A stretch of 64,000 bases of DNA from Pleurocapsa minor GSE-CHR-MK 17-07R (GCA_019359125.1 JAHHHY010000008.1:62001-126000); one strand, 5' to 3'; positions 35,377 through 44,760 are shown, counted from the stretch's first letter. The notes: generated from the letters alone by a model not told the origin. Numbers and translations are program-made.

Positions 35377-36771
35377 TTGTCGATTGGCGTCGTGCTACTG
35401 AATTACAATCGCGCCGATAATCTGCGTCTGGCGCTGCGCGCGCTGCAGGAACAATCGCTGGATGCAGACGCGTTTCAGGTCGTGGTGGCCGATGATGGCT
35501 CCACCGATGGGTCGGTGGCGTTCGTGCGCGGGCTGATGCGTGAGCCACGCTGGGCAGGGCGGCTGCATCTGGCATCGGGCGGGCCGCATCATGAGGCGCG
35601 CATCAGCCGTATCCACAATATCGGCATCGCCAACCTTCCAGTCGAGTGCACGTTGTTTGTGCTGCTGGCCAGCGATATGTGCCTCGCGCCGGACGCGCTG
35701 GAAAAAGTCGCTGAAGTGCATGCCCAGCATCCCGATGCGGTCATTATCGCCCGGCTGGACTGGCTGCCGCCGATTCCGACGGGCGAGCTTGCCTCGCTGT
35801 GGGATGCACAGGGATTCGCTGGCCTGGTGGCCCGGATTCCCGATCAGTCGATGCATCTGGTCGAGCATACGCCGGTCGGCTATGAACCACGCATCATCAG
35901 CCCGACCCCGCTGCGTGAGCCGCTCAATACTGATATTTTCCACCCCGTGTATGCGGTGCCGATGGACCTGTACTGGCGCGTCGGCGGCTACGACGAAAAC
36001 ATGGTCGGCTACGGCTGGCAGGAGCTGGATTTTGGCCTGCGCCTGGCCGCGCTCGATGCCCCGATGGTCTCGACACAGACGATTCGCGCCCTGCATATCT
36101 GGCATCCCAAAGACCCGGAGGTGAGCGCGCTGGTGCCGTGGCAGCGCCAGCGCAATACCGACTATATGCTGCGCAAGCACATGACACACCCAAAGGTGCT
36201 CGACTATCGGGAATGGCACTACTGGCGGCATTATCACCGGCGCTATGGCGGACAGGTCGCCTATGTGCAGGCGCAGGGCTTATTCGCGCTGAACGCCGAA
36301 ATGACGCACGCCCTGCATCTGCCGCACGCGGGCTGGCTGCATCCGCTGGGATACAGCGTCGCCGATGTCGCGCTGATGCAGGAAGATGGCATGGCCCGTG
36401 TGCAGCGCATGGGCGACGCGACCGACCCGCTGAATGAATGTGATTTCAGCACACTTATTTCCGACATGGAGTCTGTGTTGCGCCAGCGCGTGCTGGGTTG
36501 GATGCGCGCGTCAGCGTCGCCGGTGGCGGCCGATGCCACACTGGCCAGCCTGTATGCATCTTATGAACGTGCGCATCATCAGGGGGATAATCTGCCCGGC
36601 GCGCAGCATCGGGTGGTCGGCAGGCTGGTGCGCCTGCTGGGGCGCCTGGCGCATCTGGGCAGGGCCAGGGCGGCGGAACGGGCATTGCTGAGCGCGCTGG
36701 TCGCCCGCTCCCGCGAGAAACCCTATCCCGCCGACGAGTCGCCGGACCAGCCACCCGTATCAGGGGGATAG
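35377..36771 (+). CDS. glycosyltransferase family 2 (GT-A fold), TTG start
   Basis: About 464 residues. IGVVLLNYNRADNLRLALRALQEQSL and VVVADDGSTDGS are the nucleotide-sugar binding start of GT2. A galactosyltransferase-like C-terminal motif follows (GGYDENMVGYGWQELDFGLRLA). No ATG fits: the homologous sequence begins at a TTG (35377) with GAGAG about nine bases upstream. The frame stays open to 35185 inside ridA without coding sense. The C-terminal 150 residues are Arg/Ala-rich and unassigned. It probably builds a cell-surface glycan. Confidence 0.87.
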   Translation: MSIGVVLLNYNRADNLRLALRALQEQSLDADAFQVVVADDGSTDGSVAFVRGLMREPRWAGRLHLASGGPHHEARISRIHNIGIANLPVECTLFVLLASDMCLAPDALEKVAEVHAQHPDAVIIARLDWLPPIPTGELASLWDAQGFAGLVARIPDQSMHLVEHTPVGYEPRIISPTPLREPLNTDIFHPVYAVPMDLYWRVGGYDENMVGYGWQELDFGLRLAALDAPMVSTQTIRALHIWHPKDPEVSALVPWQRQRNTDYMLRKHMTHPKVLDYREWHYWRHYHRRYGGQVAYVQAQGLFALNAEMTHALHLPHAGWLHPLGYSVADVALMQEDGMARVQRMGDATDPLNECDFSTLISDMESVLRQRVLGWMRASASPVAADATLASLYASYERAHHQGDNLPGAQHRVVGRLVRLLGRLAHLGRARAAERALLSALVARSREKPYPADESPDQPPVSGG

Positions 36772-36810
36772 CACAAAAACGGGAACGTCTTATAACCAGC
36801 GTTCCCGTTT
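36771..36810 (-). terminator. intrinsic terminator between convergent genes
   Basis: An 11-bp stem (36777-36787 with 36800-36810) is followed on the minus strand by TTTTTG, so it terminates the gene at 36830-37603. On the plus strand it may also stop the glycosyltransferase transcript (CGTTTC). Confidence 0.8.
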
Positions 36811-36829
36811 CTGATCTCTGGTCACCCCG

Positions 36830-37603
36830 TCAGACGACGGCCGATTCCAGCTCTGGCACTGGCTCGTTATAGGCAATTTCCTGAAGCTGAACACGAATAT
36901 AGGCGAAGTCCGCGCCGGGCAGCAGCCACACACCCGCCCCGGCGACCGGCAGGTTCATGTCGTTGATCAGCGCGTATTCTGTCATCGGCGTCGTCCACGT
37001 CCTGATCACGGACTCGCCGCCAAATTCCCCGTAACGCTCGGCTTCGAAGCTGAGCATGCGGCCCAGGTCATCGAAGTACATGCGCCCGGTGACGCTGGTG
37101 TCGCCGTCATGCAGGGTGACATCGGCGGCATGATCATCGACCGCCCCCCAGCTGATATTGTCGCCCAGATAAGCTGCCGGAAACCAGCACATCTCCTGCA
37201 AGTAGCGCACCCGCGTGCCCTGATCGATGCGTTCTCCACGGCCATCCACAACGGTGAACAGCCCGGCCAGCTTGCCCAGCATATGGCTGTGGCCGCCTGT
37301 ATACAGATCGTCGGCGGCCATGAAGGGCACGCCCGCCATGCTGAAACGCGCCTTCCACAGAAAGCCCGGCGGATTCGTGCGATAAAACTGGGCCGCATGC
37401 AGGCCCATCCACGGTTTGTCTGGCCCCATGCGAAAGCTGCCCGTATATTTCAGGCGCACTGTTTTTACCCAAGGCTTGCCCACCACGCCGCTGAAACGCA
37501 GATAGCGCCCCACGGGCGCAGGCAGCCCGTCAAGGTCATGTTCGCTGACGACTGCCCGGTGGGTAAGCCGCTCATCGTTTCCAATCACATTCACTGCTTC
37601 CAT
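36830..37603 (-). CDS. DUF6544/DUF6920-like protein of unknown function
   Basis: These 257 residues resemble a widespread uncharacterised family: LPAPVGRYLRFSGV near the start, then WVKTVRLKYTGSFRM, LWKARFSMAGVPFMAADDLYTGGHSHMLGKLAGLFTVVDGRG, a WFPAAYL segment, and YFDDLGRMLSFEAERYG. No signal peptide or membrane segment is obvious. The fold may be a beta-rich lipid- or ligand-binding one, but no catalytic residues are established. It is followed by a terminator and preceded by a 31-base gap to the DUF2807 gene upstream, so the two probably share a transcript. Confidence 0.65.
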   Translation of the reverse strand: MEAVNVIGNDERLTHRAVVSEHDLDGLPAPVGRYLRFSGVVGKPWVKTVRLKYTGSFRMGPDKPWMGLHAAQFYRTNPPGFLWKARFSMAGVPFMAADDLYTGGHSHMLGKLAGLFTVVDGRGERIDQGTRVRYLQEMCWFPAAYLGDNISWGAVDDHAADVTLHDGDTSVTGRMYFDDLGRMLSFEAERYGEFGGESVIRTWTTPMTEYALINDMNLPVAGAGVWLLPGADFAYIRVQLQEIAYNEPVPELESAVV

Positions 37604-37634
37604 ACTGCACTGTCCTTTTCCGGCGCACCTGCGC

Positions 37635-38306
37635 CTATTCCTGCTGAGTAATCGTAGCTACCCCGCTGATGCTTTGTGTCAGGCTGGGGTCTCCGGAGTA
37701 ACGGATAATGCCCATGCCCGCGACGGTGATATCGAGCGATTCAGATGCATTGACCTCGATGGTGCCGCTGCCGCTGATATCGACGGTGACCTGCCGGCTG
37801 GCCAGGCTCAGGTTGCCGAGAGTGGCTTCACCGCGAATCACGATTGTCTGGCTGTCAACACTGCCGCTCAGACGGGTGGAGCCGCGGCCAGAGAACAGGA
37901 TCGTCAGGCGTTCCAGCGCGAGGCTATCGCCGCTGATGGCGCTGCTGCCGTTAACCTCGATATCGGTGATATTCTCAATGCCGATATTGAGCTGGATCGT
38001 CTGGCTGGGGTTCAGGCTGATCTGGTTCGGCGTGCTGATGATAAGCTGGCTGCCGCGCACTTCTGTCAGGATGTAGGGCAGGATGTTATCGTCGGCAAAA
38101 ATGCTCAGGCTTTCGCCTGCGCCCTGCGTCAGGGCGATATCGGCGCCCAGGTTGACCTGAATAGTCGAAAAGCTGGGGATCTCACGGGATTCCGTGGCCG
38201 TATTTCCAGAGCCCCGAATGACCTCCATCGTCAATGGATTTGCCCCACACGCGCTGACGGTCAGCGCCAAAACTGCCAGCATCATGGTCATGAACCGCCA
38301 TCTCAT
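37635..38306 (-). CDS. DUF2807 (GIN-type) lipoprotein
   Basis: A 223-residue lipoprotein. The lipobox VSAC puts the lipidated Cys at 20. The mature part is a right-handed beta-helix-like DUF2807 domain: GSGNTATESREIPSFSTIQVNLGADIALTQG, then IEVNGSSAISG, then FSGRGSTRLSG and VDISGSGTIEVNASESL. Repeating G-S-G turns are typical. It is likely displayed on the outer face of the membrane. The family's role in adhesion or sensing is not proven. Confidence 0.87.
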   Translation of the reverse strand: MRWRFMTMMLAVLALTVSACGANPLTMEVIRGSGNTATESREIPSFSTIQVNLGADIALTQGAGESLSIFADDNILPYILTEVRGSQLIISTPNQISLNPSQTIQLNIGIENITDIEVNGSSAISGDSLALERLTILFSGRGSTRLSGSVDSQTIVIRGEATLGNLSLASRQVTVDISGSGTIEVNASESLDITVAGMGIIRYSGDPSLTQSISGVATITQQE

Positions 38307-38628
38307 CGTCTTTTGCCCTTCTCTGTAGCGGGCGATCTGCCCGGAGTGAACACGGTATGCGTCGGCAAGACGGTTGAATGACCTTGAGGGGGTTGCGATG
38401 CGCGTTGAAACGGCCGGTCAGCCTGTCGGGTGATGCCGGTCAATAGCTCCAGATTCGGAATGTTGTGGACAACCGGGGGCGGGGTGGAGGAATGGTGATG
38501 GACGTGCATCTGACTGACCAGCCTCAGGAACCCTGAGCTATGCATTCAGCCTGTCTTGCCACTACAGTATAACATAATGCATTACAGTCTGTGTGTGGCA
38601 ATTGGATGTACATGGACGCACTGCATCA
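38307..38628. other. intergenic region with a candidate extended -10 promoter
   Basis: On the minus strand TGTTATACT (plus positions 38566-38574) is an extended -10 element that could drive the DUF2807 gene from about 250 bases upstream. An 80-codon frame (38303-38545) runs between them and overlaps the DUF2807 start by ATGA, but its composition (His/Pro/Arg-rich, no domain) does not convince me. Nothing else is visible. Confidence 0.35.
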
Positions 38629-38661
38629 CAAAACAGCCCCGGACGATTAATCCGGGGCTGT
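38629..38661 (-). terminator. intrinsic terminator after the R3H ATPase gene
   Basis: ACAGCCCCGGA (38633-38643) pairs with TCCGGGGCTGT (38651-38661) around a 7-base loop and is followed on the minus strand by TTTTG. It lies 30 bases past the R3H gene stop. Confidence 0.85.
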
Positions 38662-38691
38662 CTGCTGCTCATTTATGCCGAAACGGCAGCT

Positions 38692-40476
38692 TTACGCGCG
38701 GCGCATGATGCGGACGAAGCGTTCTGGCTCGCTGCCGAAGCTGTGCGAGTCCAGATCGGCGCGCTGGGCCAGCTCGTGCTGGCGGCGGCGGATCGGGTTG
38801 CTCTGCGGGGCCAGGTCAAAGTACGAGGTGCTGCCCGTGCGCACCAGCATGATCGCTTCTCGCGTCTCACGCATCGCGCCCGAAAAAGGGTCCTCTTCCT
38901 CAGACGAACCCGCCCCCTCCTTCTGGAAGACATCCATGAAGAAGTTTTCCATCTGCGACACAGTGTTGGCACGCAGCACGTAAATGCCACGGCCAGCGCG
39001 CTCGGCATCCACGATCAGCTTGGGGCGGCGGCGATAATAGTTCTTGAGCGTCAGGATGACATCGGCCTGGCCGGGATCATCCACGATCATCATATTGATA
39101 TGCAGCCGCTTGGCCGCCTGCAGCAGGCGATTGCGCGCCACGCCGAAGGCGTACAGCTTCGCGGGTGGGCGGTCATCCTCGGACCCTTCGCGCTGGCGCG
39201 GGGCGCGCTCGGTTTCGCCGCGCGAATTAGCGGCATGGGCCACCGGCGCGACCTGGCCAGTACTCCCATTCCCGCTGCTTGCGCCGCCATTGGAATAGCC
39301 GCCGCCGTTAAAGCTGTCGCGTGGCTCGCGGCCACGACGGTCGCCCTCGCCTCGATCACGATCCCGGTCACGCTCACGGCCGCCTTCACGGCCATTGCCA
39401 CGGCGCGAGTCGCGCCCGCCGCGGTAGCCGCCGTCACCACGATTCCGCTCGTTGCGTTCGTTCAGCATACGCAGCTCTGGCTGGGCCATCTCGACATGCA
39501 TTTCGCCCTGCGCGTCGCGGTAACGCACCTCGACCGGCAGCGGGCGCTCGCGCAGGATGGCATCCACCGCCGCCGAAACATCTTCGTGCACGGCCATGCG
39601 GTCGCGCGTTTGCAGCTCGATCAGCACGTCAAACGTCGGCGGGGCACGGCGCTCCAGTACCGTCTTCTGCGTGCCACGGCGACGGGCTTCTTCATCGCTG
39701 AGCGTGACCGCGCCGATGCCGCCGACCAGATCGCTCAGCGTCGGGTTCAGCATCAGGTTGTCCAGCGCGTTACCATGCGCCGTGCCGATCAGCTGCACGC
39801 CGCGCTCGGCAATCGTGCGGGCGGCCATCGCTTCCAGTTCGCGGCCAATCTCGTCGATCACGATCACTTCGGGGTTGTGGTTTTCCACCGCCTCGATCAT
39901 GACCTCGTGCTGGCGCTCGGGATGGCTGACCTGCATGCGGCGCGCCTTGCCCACGGCCGGGTGCGGCACGTCGCCATCACCGCCGATTTCGTTGCTGGTA
40001 TCCACGATCACCACGCGCTTGGTCTCGGCCAGCACGCGGGCGGCCTCGCGCAGCATGGTCGTCTTGCCCACGCCGGGTGCGCCCATCATCAGGATGCTCT
40101 GGCCACTTTCGATCAGGTCCTGGATGATGTCGATGGTGCCATACACCGCGCGGCCGACGCGGCACGTCAGGCCGACGATCTCGCTGCGGCGGTTGCGGAT
40201 GGCCGAAATACGATGCAGCGTGCGCTCCATGCCGGCGCGGTTGTCGGCGTCAAACGAGCCAACACCGGCTTCCACCGCGTCCAGGTCGGCGCGGGTGACT
40301 TCAGTTTCAGCAAGCGGGACTTCGCCATTGATAAAGCGGGCAGTGGGGATGCGCCCCAGGTCCAGCACAATTTCAAGTAGTTCGTCGCTGCGCCCGAGTT
40401 CGTCCAGTTTCTGGCTGATGTGCACGGGCAGCACCTGTGTCAGGTAATGCAGTTCGTCAGTGATTCGTCGCTCCAT
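38692..40476 (-). CDS. R3H domain AAA-type ATPase (Ycf45/SpoIIIAA-like)
   Basis: A 594-residue protein in three parts. The N-terminal ATPase domain has Walker A GAPGVGKTT (132-140) and Walker B VIVIDEIGRE (about 204-213). A long, probably disordered linker (about 335-430) is rich in Arg, Gly and Asn. A C-terminal region has KLYAFGVARNRLLQAAKRL and a terminal R3H single-strand nucleic-acid-binding domain. The Ycf45 family occurs in cyanobacteria, plastids and Chloroflexota; its function is unresolved. The start overlaps the end of the GNAT-like gene by 20 bases. A terminator follows. Confidence 0.9.
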   Translation of the reverse strand: MERRITDELHYLTQVLPVHISQKLDELGRSDELLEIVLDLGRIPTARFINGEVPLAETEVTRADLDAVEAGVGSFDADNRAGMERTLHRISAIRNRRSEIVGLTCRVGRAVYGTIDIIQDLIESGQSILMMGAPGVGKTTMLREAARVLAETKRVVIVDTSNEIGGDGDVPHPAVGKARRMQVSHPERQHEVMIEAVENHNPEVIVIDEIGRELEAMAARTIAERGVQLIGTAHGNALDNLMLNPTLSDLVGGIGAVTLSDEEARRRGTQKTVLERRAPPTFDVLIELQTRDRMAVHEDVSAAVDAILRERPLPVEVRYRDAQGEMHVEMAQPELRMLNERNERNRGDGGYRGGRDSRRGNGREGGRERDRDRDRGEGDRRGREPRDSFNGGGYSNGGASSGNGSTGQVAPVAHAANSRGETERAPRQREGSEDDRPPAKLYAFGVARNRLLQAAKRLHINMMIVDDPGQADVILTLKNYYRRRPKLIVDAERAGRGIYVLRANTVSQMENFFMDVFQKEGAGSSEEEDPFSGAMRETREAIMLVRTGSTSYFDLAPQSNPIRRRQHELAQRADLDSHSFGSEPERFVRIMRRA

Positions 40477-41473
40477 ATGGGGGACTCTGATCTCCTGTTT
40501 CCGGATCCAATGTAGATGAATGTTGAAACGGACTTGATACGCTGGGCGTCATCACGGCCTGCGCGGCGGCAGGCAGCGAGAACGCGGGCTGGCGGATGCC
40601 AGCGGCAATATGCCGCACCATGACGGCCTGCTGTGTCCAGCTCTCAAAGCCGTTTTCCTTCAGCATATCGCCCAGCCAGTCCTGGTAGCGGCGCACGCAT
40701 ACGTACACCGGCCACCGGTCGGCACGCTCGACGCGGCTGAGCACGGCCTCGATGATGCCGATGGCCTCGCGCCCGATCACGTCGGGGTGCATGAATGGCA
40801 TCAGGTAAATGCCCTGTTTTCCCTGCGAAATGGCGACATACGCCTGCACGCGCCCGCCGCGCCGATAGACCATGCCGGTGCTCTCTGAGGAGGGCACTGC
40901 GATCGGCTGCACCAGCCGCGGCACGATATTGCTGTAGAGAAGCTGAATGTCCATCGCGTCGTCATCGGTTTCGTCAGCGATGACGCCGCCCAGAATCAGC
41001 GGCCTGCCCGTCTGTTTCGGGGGCTGTGCCGCCCGTCTAAAGATTTCCTGGCGCGCATACACGGCAAATCCTGCCTGGCGCATCGTCGGGAATAAGGGGC
41101 TGATTTCGTCAATTTCCGCCGTCAGCATGATGGCCCCGCGCCTGCCCACTTCGGCCGCCATCGCATCCAGCAGCGCCAGCCACGCGGTGTCACTGTGTTC
41201 CGGTTGCAGGTTCGGCGCGATATACACGATCTGCGCGAGGTGATCCGCATATTTCATGCGCACCTGGCCAGAAATGACCGTGTCCTGTACGCGCCCAACC
41301 AGCGTGAAGAGTCCGCGCTGGGGCAGCAGGATGCTGGAGATGAAGGCACTGCGGCTGTCCCCGATGCTGCGCGTGTAACACAGTTCGCTGTCCAGGATTG
41401 TGCTTTTGTCGGCCATGCGGCGCAGGGCAGGCAGATCGACCAGCTTGGCGGGGTGCACATCATACGCGGGCAT
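40457..41473 (-). CDS. GNAT-like acetyltransferase-fold protein
   Basis: A 338-residue protein resembling GNAT proteins: VHPAKLVDLPALRRMADKS, then GLFTLVGRVQDTVISGQVRMKY, and PTMRQAGFAVYARQEIFRRA, which matches the late GNAT strand/helix (F..A....F.R). A second half with VYRRGGRVQAYVAISQGKQGIYLMPFMHPDVIG suggests a second GNAT-like lobe. The acetyl-CoA pyrophosphate loop (Q/RxxGxG/A) is not clear, so catalysis is uncertain. The last 20 bases overlap the R3H ATPase gene, so the two are probably coupled and act together. Confidence 0.65.
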   Translation of the reverse strand: MPAYDVHPAKLVDLPALRRMADKSTILDSELCYTRSIGDSRSAFISSILLPQRGLFTLVGRVQDTVISGQVRMKYADHLAQIVYIAPNLQPEHSDTAWLALLDAMAAEVGRRGAIMLTAEIDEISPLFPTMRQAGFAVYARQEIFRRAAQPPKQTGRPLILGGVIADETDDDAMDIQLLYSNIVPRLVQPIAVPSSESTGMVYRRGGRVQAYVAISQGKQGIYLMPFMHPDVIGREAIGIIEAVLSRVERADRWPVYVCVRRYQDWLGDMLKENGFESWTQQAVMVRHIAAGIRQPAFSLPAAAQAVMTPSVSSPFQHSSTLDPETGDQSPPYGATNH

Positions 41474-41793
41474 AGGAAATCACCTTCGCAGTCATGGGAT
41501 GTACACGCAGCAAGCACTGGCAATGTGAATTGCGGGAAATCCTGGAGGGGATGTTGCCGTGGGGAATGATTGTTGCAGCCTCATTCGCCTGCTTCGGAAG
41601 TTTATTGCACTGTGAACATTTTAACCCCGGAACCTGTGTGCTGCAACGGAATCACAATAGAAAGACGTTAAATCTTGATGGGTGTCCGGTGGCTGATGTC
41701 CGTCGTCAGCAGCCGGGACGGCGCGTGAAGTATTTTCCACGCACCGTCATCATAAGCCCATTGTGACCCTTTCGCAACCACTAAAATTCTTTA
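41474..41793. other. intergenic region with one imperfect hairpin
   Basis: No gene is apparent. GACGGCGCGTG (41717-41727) and CACGCACCGTC (41738-41748) pair with one mismatch around a 10-base AT-rich loop, about 45 bases beyond the PBP gene stop. This hairpin may end that transcript, but there is no U-tract on the minus strand. The part near 41474-41650 must hold the promoter of the GNAT-like gene; I cannot pick it. Confidence 0.35.
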
Positions 41794-44760
41794 TCACCCG
41801 CGCAGGATATCCACAGCGAGGGTGGCGCTGGCGCTGTTGCCGACCGCGTCATACACGATCGCTTCAAACGTCTGGCCGCCCGGCCCCTCGATATCGACGG
41901 TCACCTGGTACGGCCAGTTCTCGTCGGCACCCAGCAGCGCGCCGTTCTGGAAGAATTCCACCCGGCTGATGGCGATGTTGTCCTCGACGCGGGCTTCCAG
42001 CGCGATTTCCTCGTCGGCGGGGAAGCGGTAGATGCGCCCTGCCTCCTGCGAGTCGAGCGTGATGGTGGGCGCTGTGTTGTCGATCGTCACCTGCAAGGCA
42101 TCGCTCTCGAACGTATTCCCCTCGCGGGTGAGCACCAGGCGCAGGCTGTACAGCCCGTCCAGATTGGTGGTGTTCCAGGTCCCCAGCGGGGCCGCCGGGT
42201 CATAGCGGGTCTGCTGCCCGCCAATGTCGATCCACTGCGACGGATTCAGCCCCTCGCCATAGCTGAGCTGGAAATACTGCATGCCGTCGTCGTCCAGCTC
42301 GCCGCGAATCTCCACAATCCCGCTGACGTAGCTGAAGGCCTGCGGCGACTGCAAACGCACACGGCTGAACAACTGCGGCACGCTGACGGTGTCATATTCC
42401 ACGGGCGGCAGCGGCCGGTTATTGTCGCGCCACCATTCCAGGGCTTCCTGCGGCGGCACGAAATACGTCTCGGCGCTGACCAGCTCCGGCGGGGTATTCA
42501 CGGTAGCGAGCTGGCCGGTGCGGTTGTTCACGTCCACCACCTGCCAGAAGCTGTCGGTCTGGCGGGGCTGCATGCCGTCGCGGAAGACCTCCATATAGGT
42601 GGGGCACACGCCGTTGGGCAGCATACCGCTGCGCTCGCACACCGGCAAATCGACCACCAGCGGGGGCCGTTCCCAGCTTCCCGGCGGAATCACATCACGG
42701 GTATGAATGTAGTCCATCACGGCGCGCCAGGCGCTGCCCGCGGCCTCGGTCGCCCACGGGCTGACATCCATCACGCTGCCGTCCTCGCGGGTGAGATGTA
42801 CGGCCGTCACAAACTGCGGGGTATAGCCGACCGTCCAGCTATCTGCCCCGTCGCCCGCGATGCCGTTGATGACCGCGGCACTGCGCGTCATCTCCAGCAC
42901 ATTGCCGCTGCCCAGCGTCAGCCGTCGCGGCGCGGGATCGGCATACACGTTGGTGATCAGATAGGCGATCGCGTCTTCCAGCCGCGGCGTGCAAACGTCC
43001 AGCGTGCGGCAGGTGCGCGCCGCTGCCGCGTCATAGGCCCACAGCACATTGCCATCGCGGTCGCTGATCTGCGCGACGGCCACCGGGTCGCGGACACGAA
43101 AACCGCGCCCGATCGGGTCGACGCCCACGCCGCGCATGTCGCCCATGGTGGCGAAGACCGAATAGGCATAGGCCACGTCCAGCGGCGAGACGCGCCCGCC
43201 GCGCTCCAGCAGCATGACGTCGTAGGTGTCATCGGCCAGGCTGTTGATGCCCATCTGATGGGCGGTGCGCAGCACGCTGCCCATGCCCTGGCGATAAGCG
43301 GTATCGGCAGCGGGCGGCAGCAGGGCCGCGCCCATCGCCTGGCGCAGATTCATCACGCCGTAGAACTGGCCGTCGGGATTCTGGGCGGTATAAATCAGGC
43401 CTTCTTCCGCGCCGGGAAAGCTGAGCGGAATATCGAGCGCCATCGTGGCCGGGCTGGTCAGCCGGCGCGGATTCACGAACGAGTCGAGATAGACAAACGG
43501 CTGCAGCGTGACGCCGGGCTGGGCGTCCGGCTGGGCGGCGCTGCCCACCAGCGCGAGAATCTCGCCGGTCTGCGCATCCATAACGACAGCAGCGGCTTCG
43601 TTCGGCGGGCTGGCCAGCGTGTCGCCCTCAAAGCGCGGCAGGAAAGTTGACGCCGCACACTGCGACCCGTCGAGCGCGGTCACCTGCGCCGGGTCATCGC
43701 CCGCCAGCGCGGCCATCTGCGCGCGCATGGCGCATTCGGTTTGCAGATACACGGTGGCATCCAGCGTGGTCGTGATGGTCAGTCCGCCGCGTGCGACCAG
43801 CTGCCGCCCATCATAGCCCAGCGCGGTCAGGATGGTTTCGGCCTGCCGCCGCGCATAGGTCATGAAATCCGGCGCAAGCTGCTGCACATAACCGTCACGC
43901 CGGATGATGAAGCGTTCGGCGGCCGCCGCGCTGAATTCGCCTTCGGTGATTTGTCCGGCGGCCAGCAGTGAACGCAGCACGCCCTCGCCACGGCCGCGCG
44001 CCGCGACTTCGTCCTCAAACGGATTGTATTGCAGGGCGTTGGGGATGGCGGCCAGCAGGGCGGCCTCGCCCAGCGTGAGCTGGGACGCGTTTTTGCCCAG
44101 ATAAATCTGCGCGGCGGCCTCGATGCCCCAGGCCTCGCTGCCGTAATACTCGGTATTCAGGTGCCATTCGAGGATTTCTTCGGGCGTATGCACGCGGTTG
44201 ATTTCGGCCACGAGCGCGATTTCGCGCTGGCGGCTGAGGTTCTCACCGATTGCGCCCGTCCCCTCAGGGTTCATCAGGTTGCGCACCAGCCGGCCGGTGA
44301 TGCTCATGTCCGGCGGCAGCGTCTCGATCAGCGCGTTCTGCCAGATATCGGTGCCCACGCCGACCGGGTTGAAGCTGGTGATGTCCAGGAAATCCGGATC
44401 TTCGGCGGCCAGCATACTGGCGGGCACGTAGCGCGGCAGGTCATCCAGCGTCAGCCATTCGCGCCGGCTGCCCAGCGGATCCTCCAGGCTGTAAAGCAGG
44501 CGGGTGGTGTCGCGGTCATAGAAGCGCGTGACGCCCTGTGCGGTCAGGGCGGACAGGCTGGCCTGCGGCGACGGCATGTCGGCCACCGCGCTGGCATAGA
44601 TGACCGCAGCGCCGCCGATTGCGCCACCCAGCGGCAGCACAAACACGACCGCAAACGCAATCACGGCCAGGCTGGTCCAGAAACTGCGCAGGCGGCGCTC
44701 TGAGGCTTTACGGGCTTTGCGGCTGCGGCGCCGCATAATCAGGCTGGTGGAAGTAGGCAT
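41794..44760 (-). CDS. class A penicillin-binding protein with degenerate transpeptidase site
   Basis: A 988-residue protein with a basic cytoplasmic tail, one membrane anchor (about 29-57), a GT51 glycosyltransferase region (about 80-250), a transpeptidase-fold region (about 385-660) and C-terminal Ig-like beta domains (about 790-988). GT51 keeps E120-D121 and the RQRE...AEINR...EEILEWHLNTEYYG stretch, but the usual H and G after the Glu and the QQ of the second motif are changed. In the transpeptidase part the SxxK position reads VTLQ (417-420), SxN reads ALL (479-481) and KTG reads ING (631-633). It is therefore probably not a working transpeptidase and may be structural or regulatory in wall assembly. 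Confidence 0.87.
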   Translation of the reverse strand: MPTSTSLIMRRRSRKARKASERRLRSFWTSLAVIAFAVVFVLPLGGAIGGAAVIYASAVADMPSPQASLSALTAQGVTRFYDRDTTRLLYSLEDPLGSRREWLTLDDLPRYVPASMLAAEDPDFLDITSFNPVGVGTDIWQNALIETLPPDMSITGRLVRNLMNPEGTGAIGENLSRQREIALVAEINRVHTPEEILEWHLNTEYYGSEAWGIEAAAQIYLGKNASQLTLGEAALLAAIPNALQYNPFEDEVAARGRGEGVLRSLLAAGQITEGEFSAAAAERFIIRRDGYVQQLAPDFMTYARRQAETILTALGYDGRQLVARGGLTITTTLDATVYLQTECAMRAQMAALAGDDPAQVTALDGSQCAASTFLPRFEGDTLASPPNEAAAVVMDAQTGEILALVGSAAQPDAQPGVTLQPFVYLDSFVNPRRLTSPATMALDIPLSFPGAEEGLIYTAQNPDGQFYGVMNLRQAMGAALLPPAADTAYRQGMGSVLRTAHQMGINSLADDTYDVMLLERGGRVSPLDVAYAYSVFATMGDMRGVGVDPIGRGFRVRDPVAVAQISDRDGNVLWAYDAAAARTCRTLDVCTPRLEDAIAYLITNVYADPAPRRLTLGSGNVLEMTRSAAVINGIAGDGADSWTVGYTPQFVTAVHLTREDGSVMDVSPWATEAAGSAWRAVMDYIHTRDVIPPGSWERPPLVVDLPVCERSGMLPNGVCPTYMEVFRDGMQPRQTDSFWQVVDVNNRTGQLATVNTPPELVSAETYFVPPQEALEWWRDNNRPLPPVEYDTVSVPQLFSRVRLQSPQAFSYVSGIVEIRGELDDDGMQYFQLSYGEGLNPSQWIDIGGQQTRYDPAAPLGTWNTTNLDGLYSLRLVLTREGNTFESDALQVTIDNTAPTITLDSQEAGRIYRFPADEEIALEARVEDNIAISRVEFFQNGALLGADENWPYQVTVDIEGPGGQTFEAIVYDAVGNSASATLAVDILRG

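Noticed and set aside
38303-38545. An 80-codon frame overlapping the DUF2807 gene start by ATGA, with an extended -10 upstream
   Set aside because: The placement is tempting, but the product is His/Pro/Arg-rich with no domain and no good ribosome site, so it is left out as a gene.
38593-40380. A 595-codon open frame opposite the R3H ATPase gene
   Set aside because: The minus strand has Walker motifs and a terminator in the right place. The plus-strand product is low-complexity Ala/His/Arg without a ribosome site.
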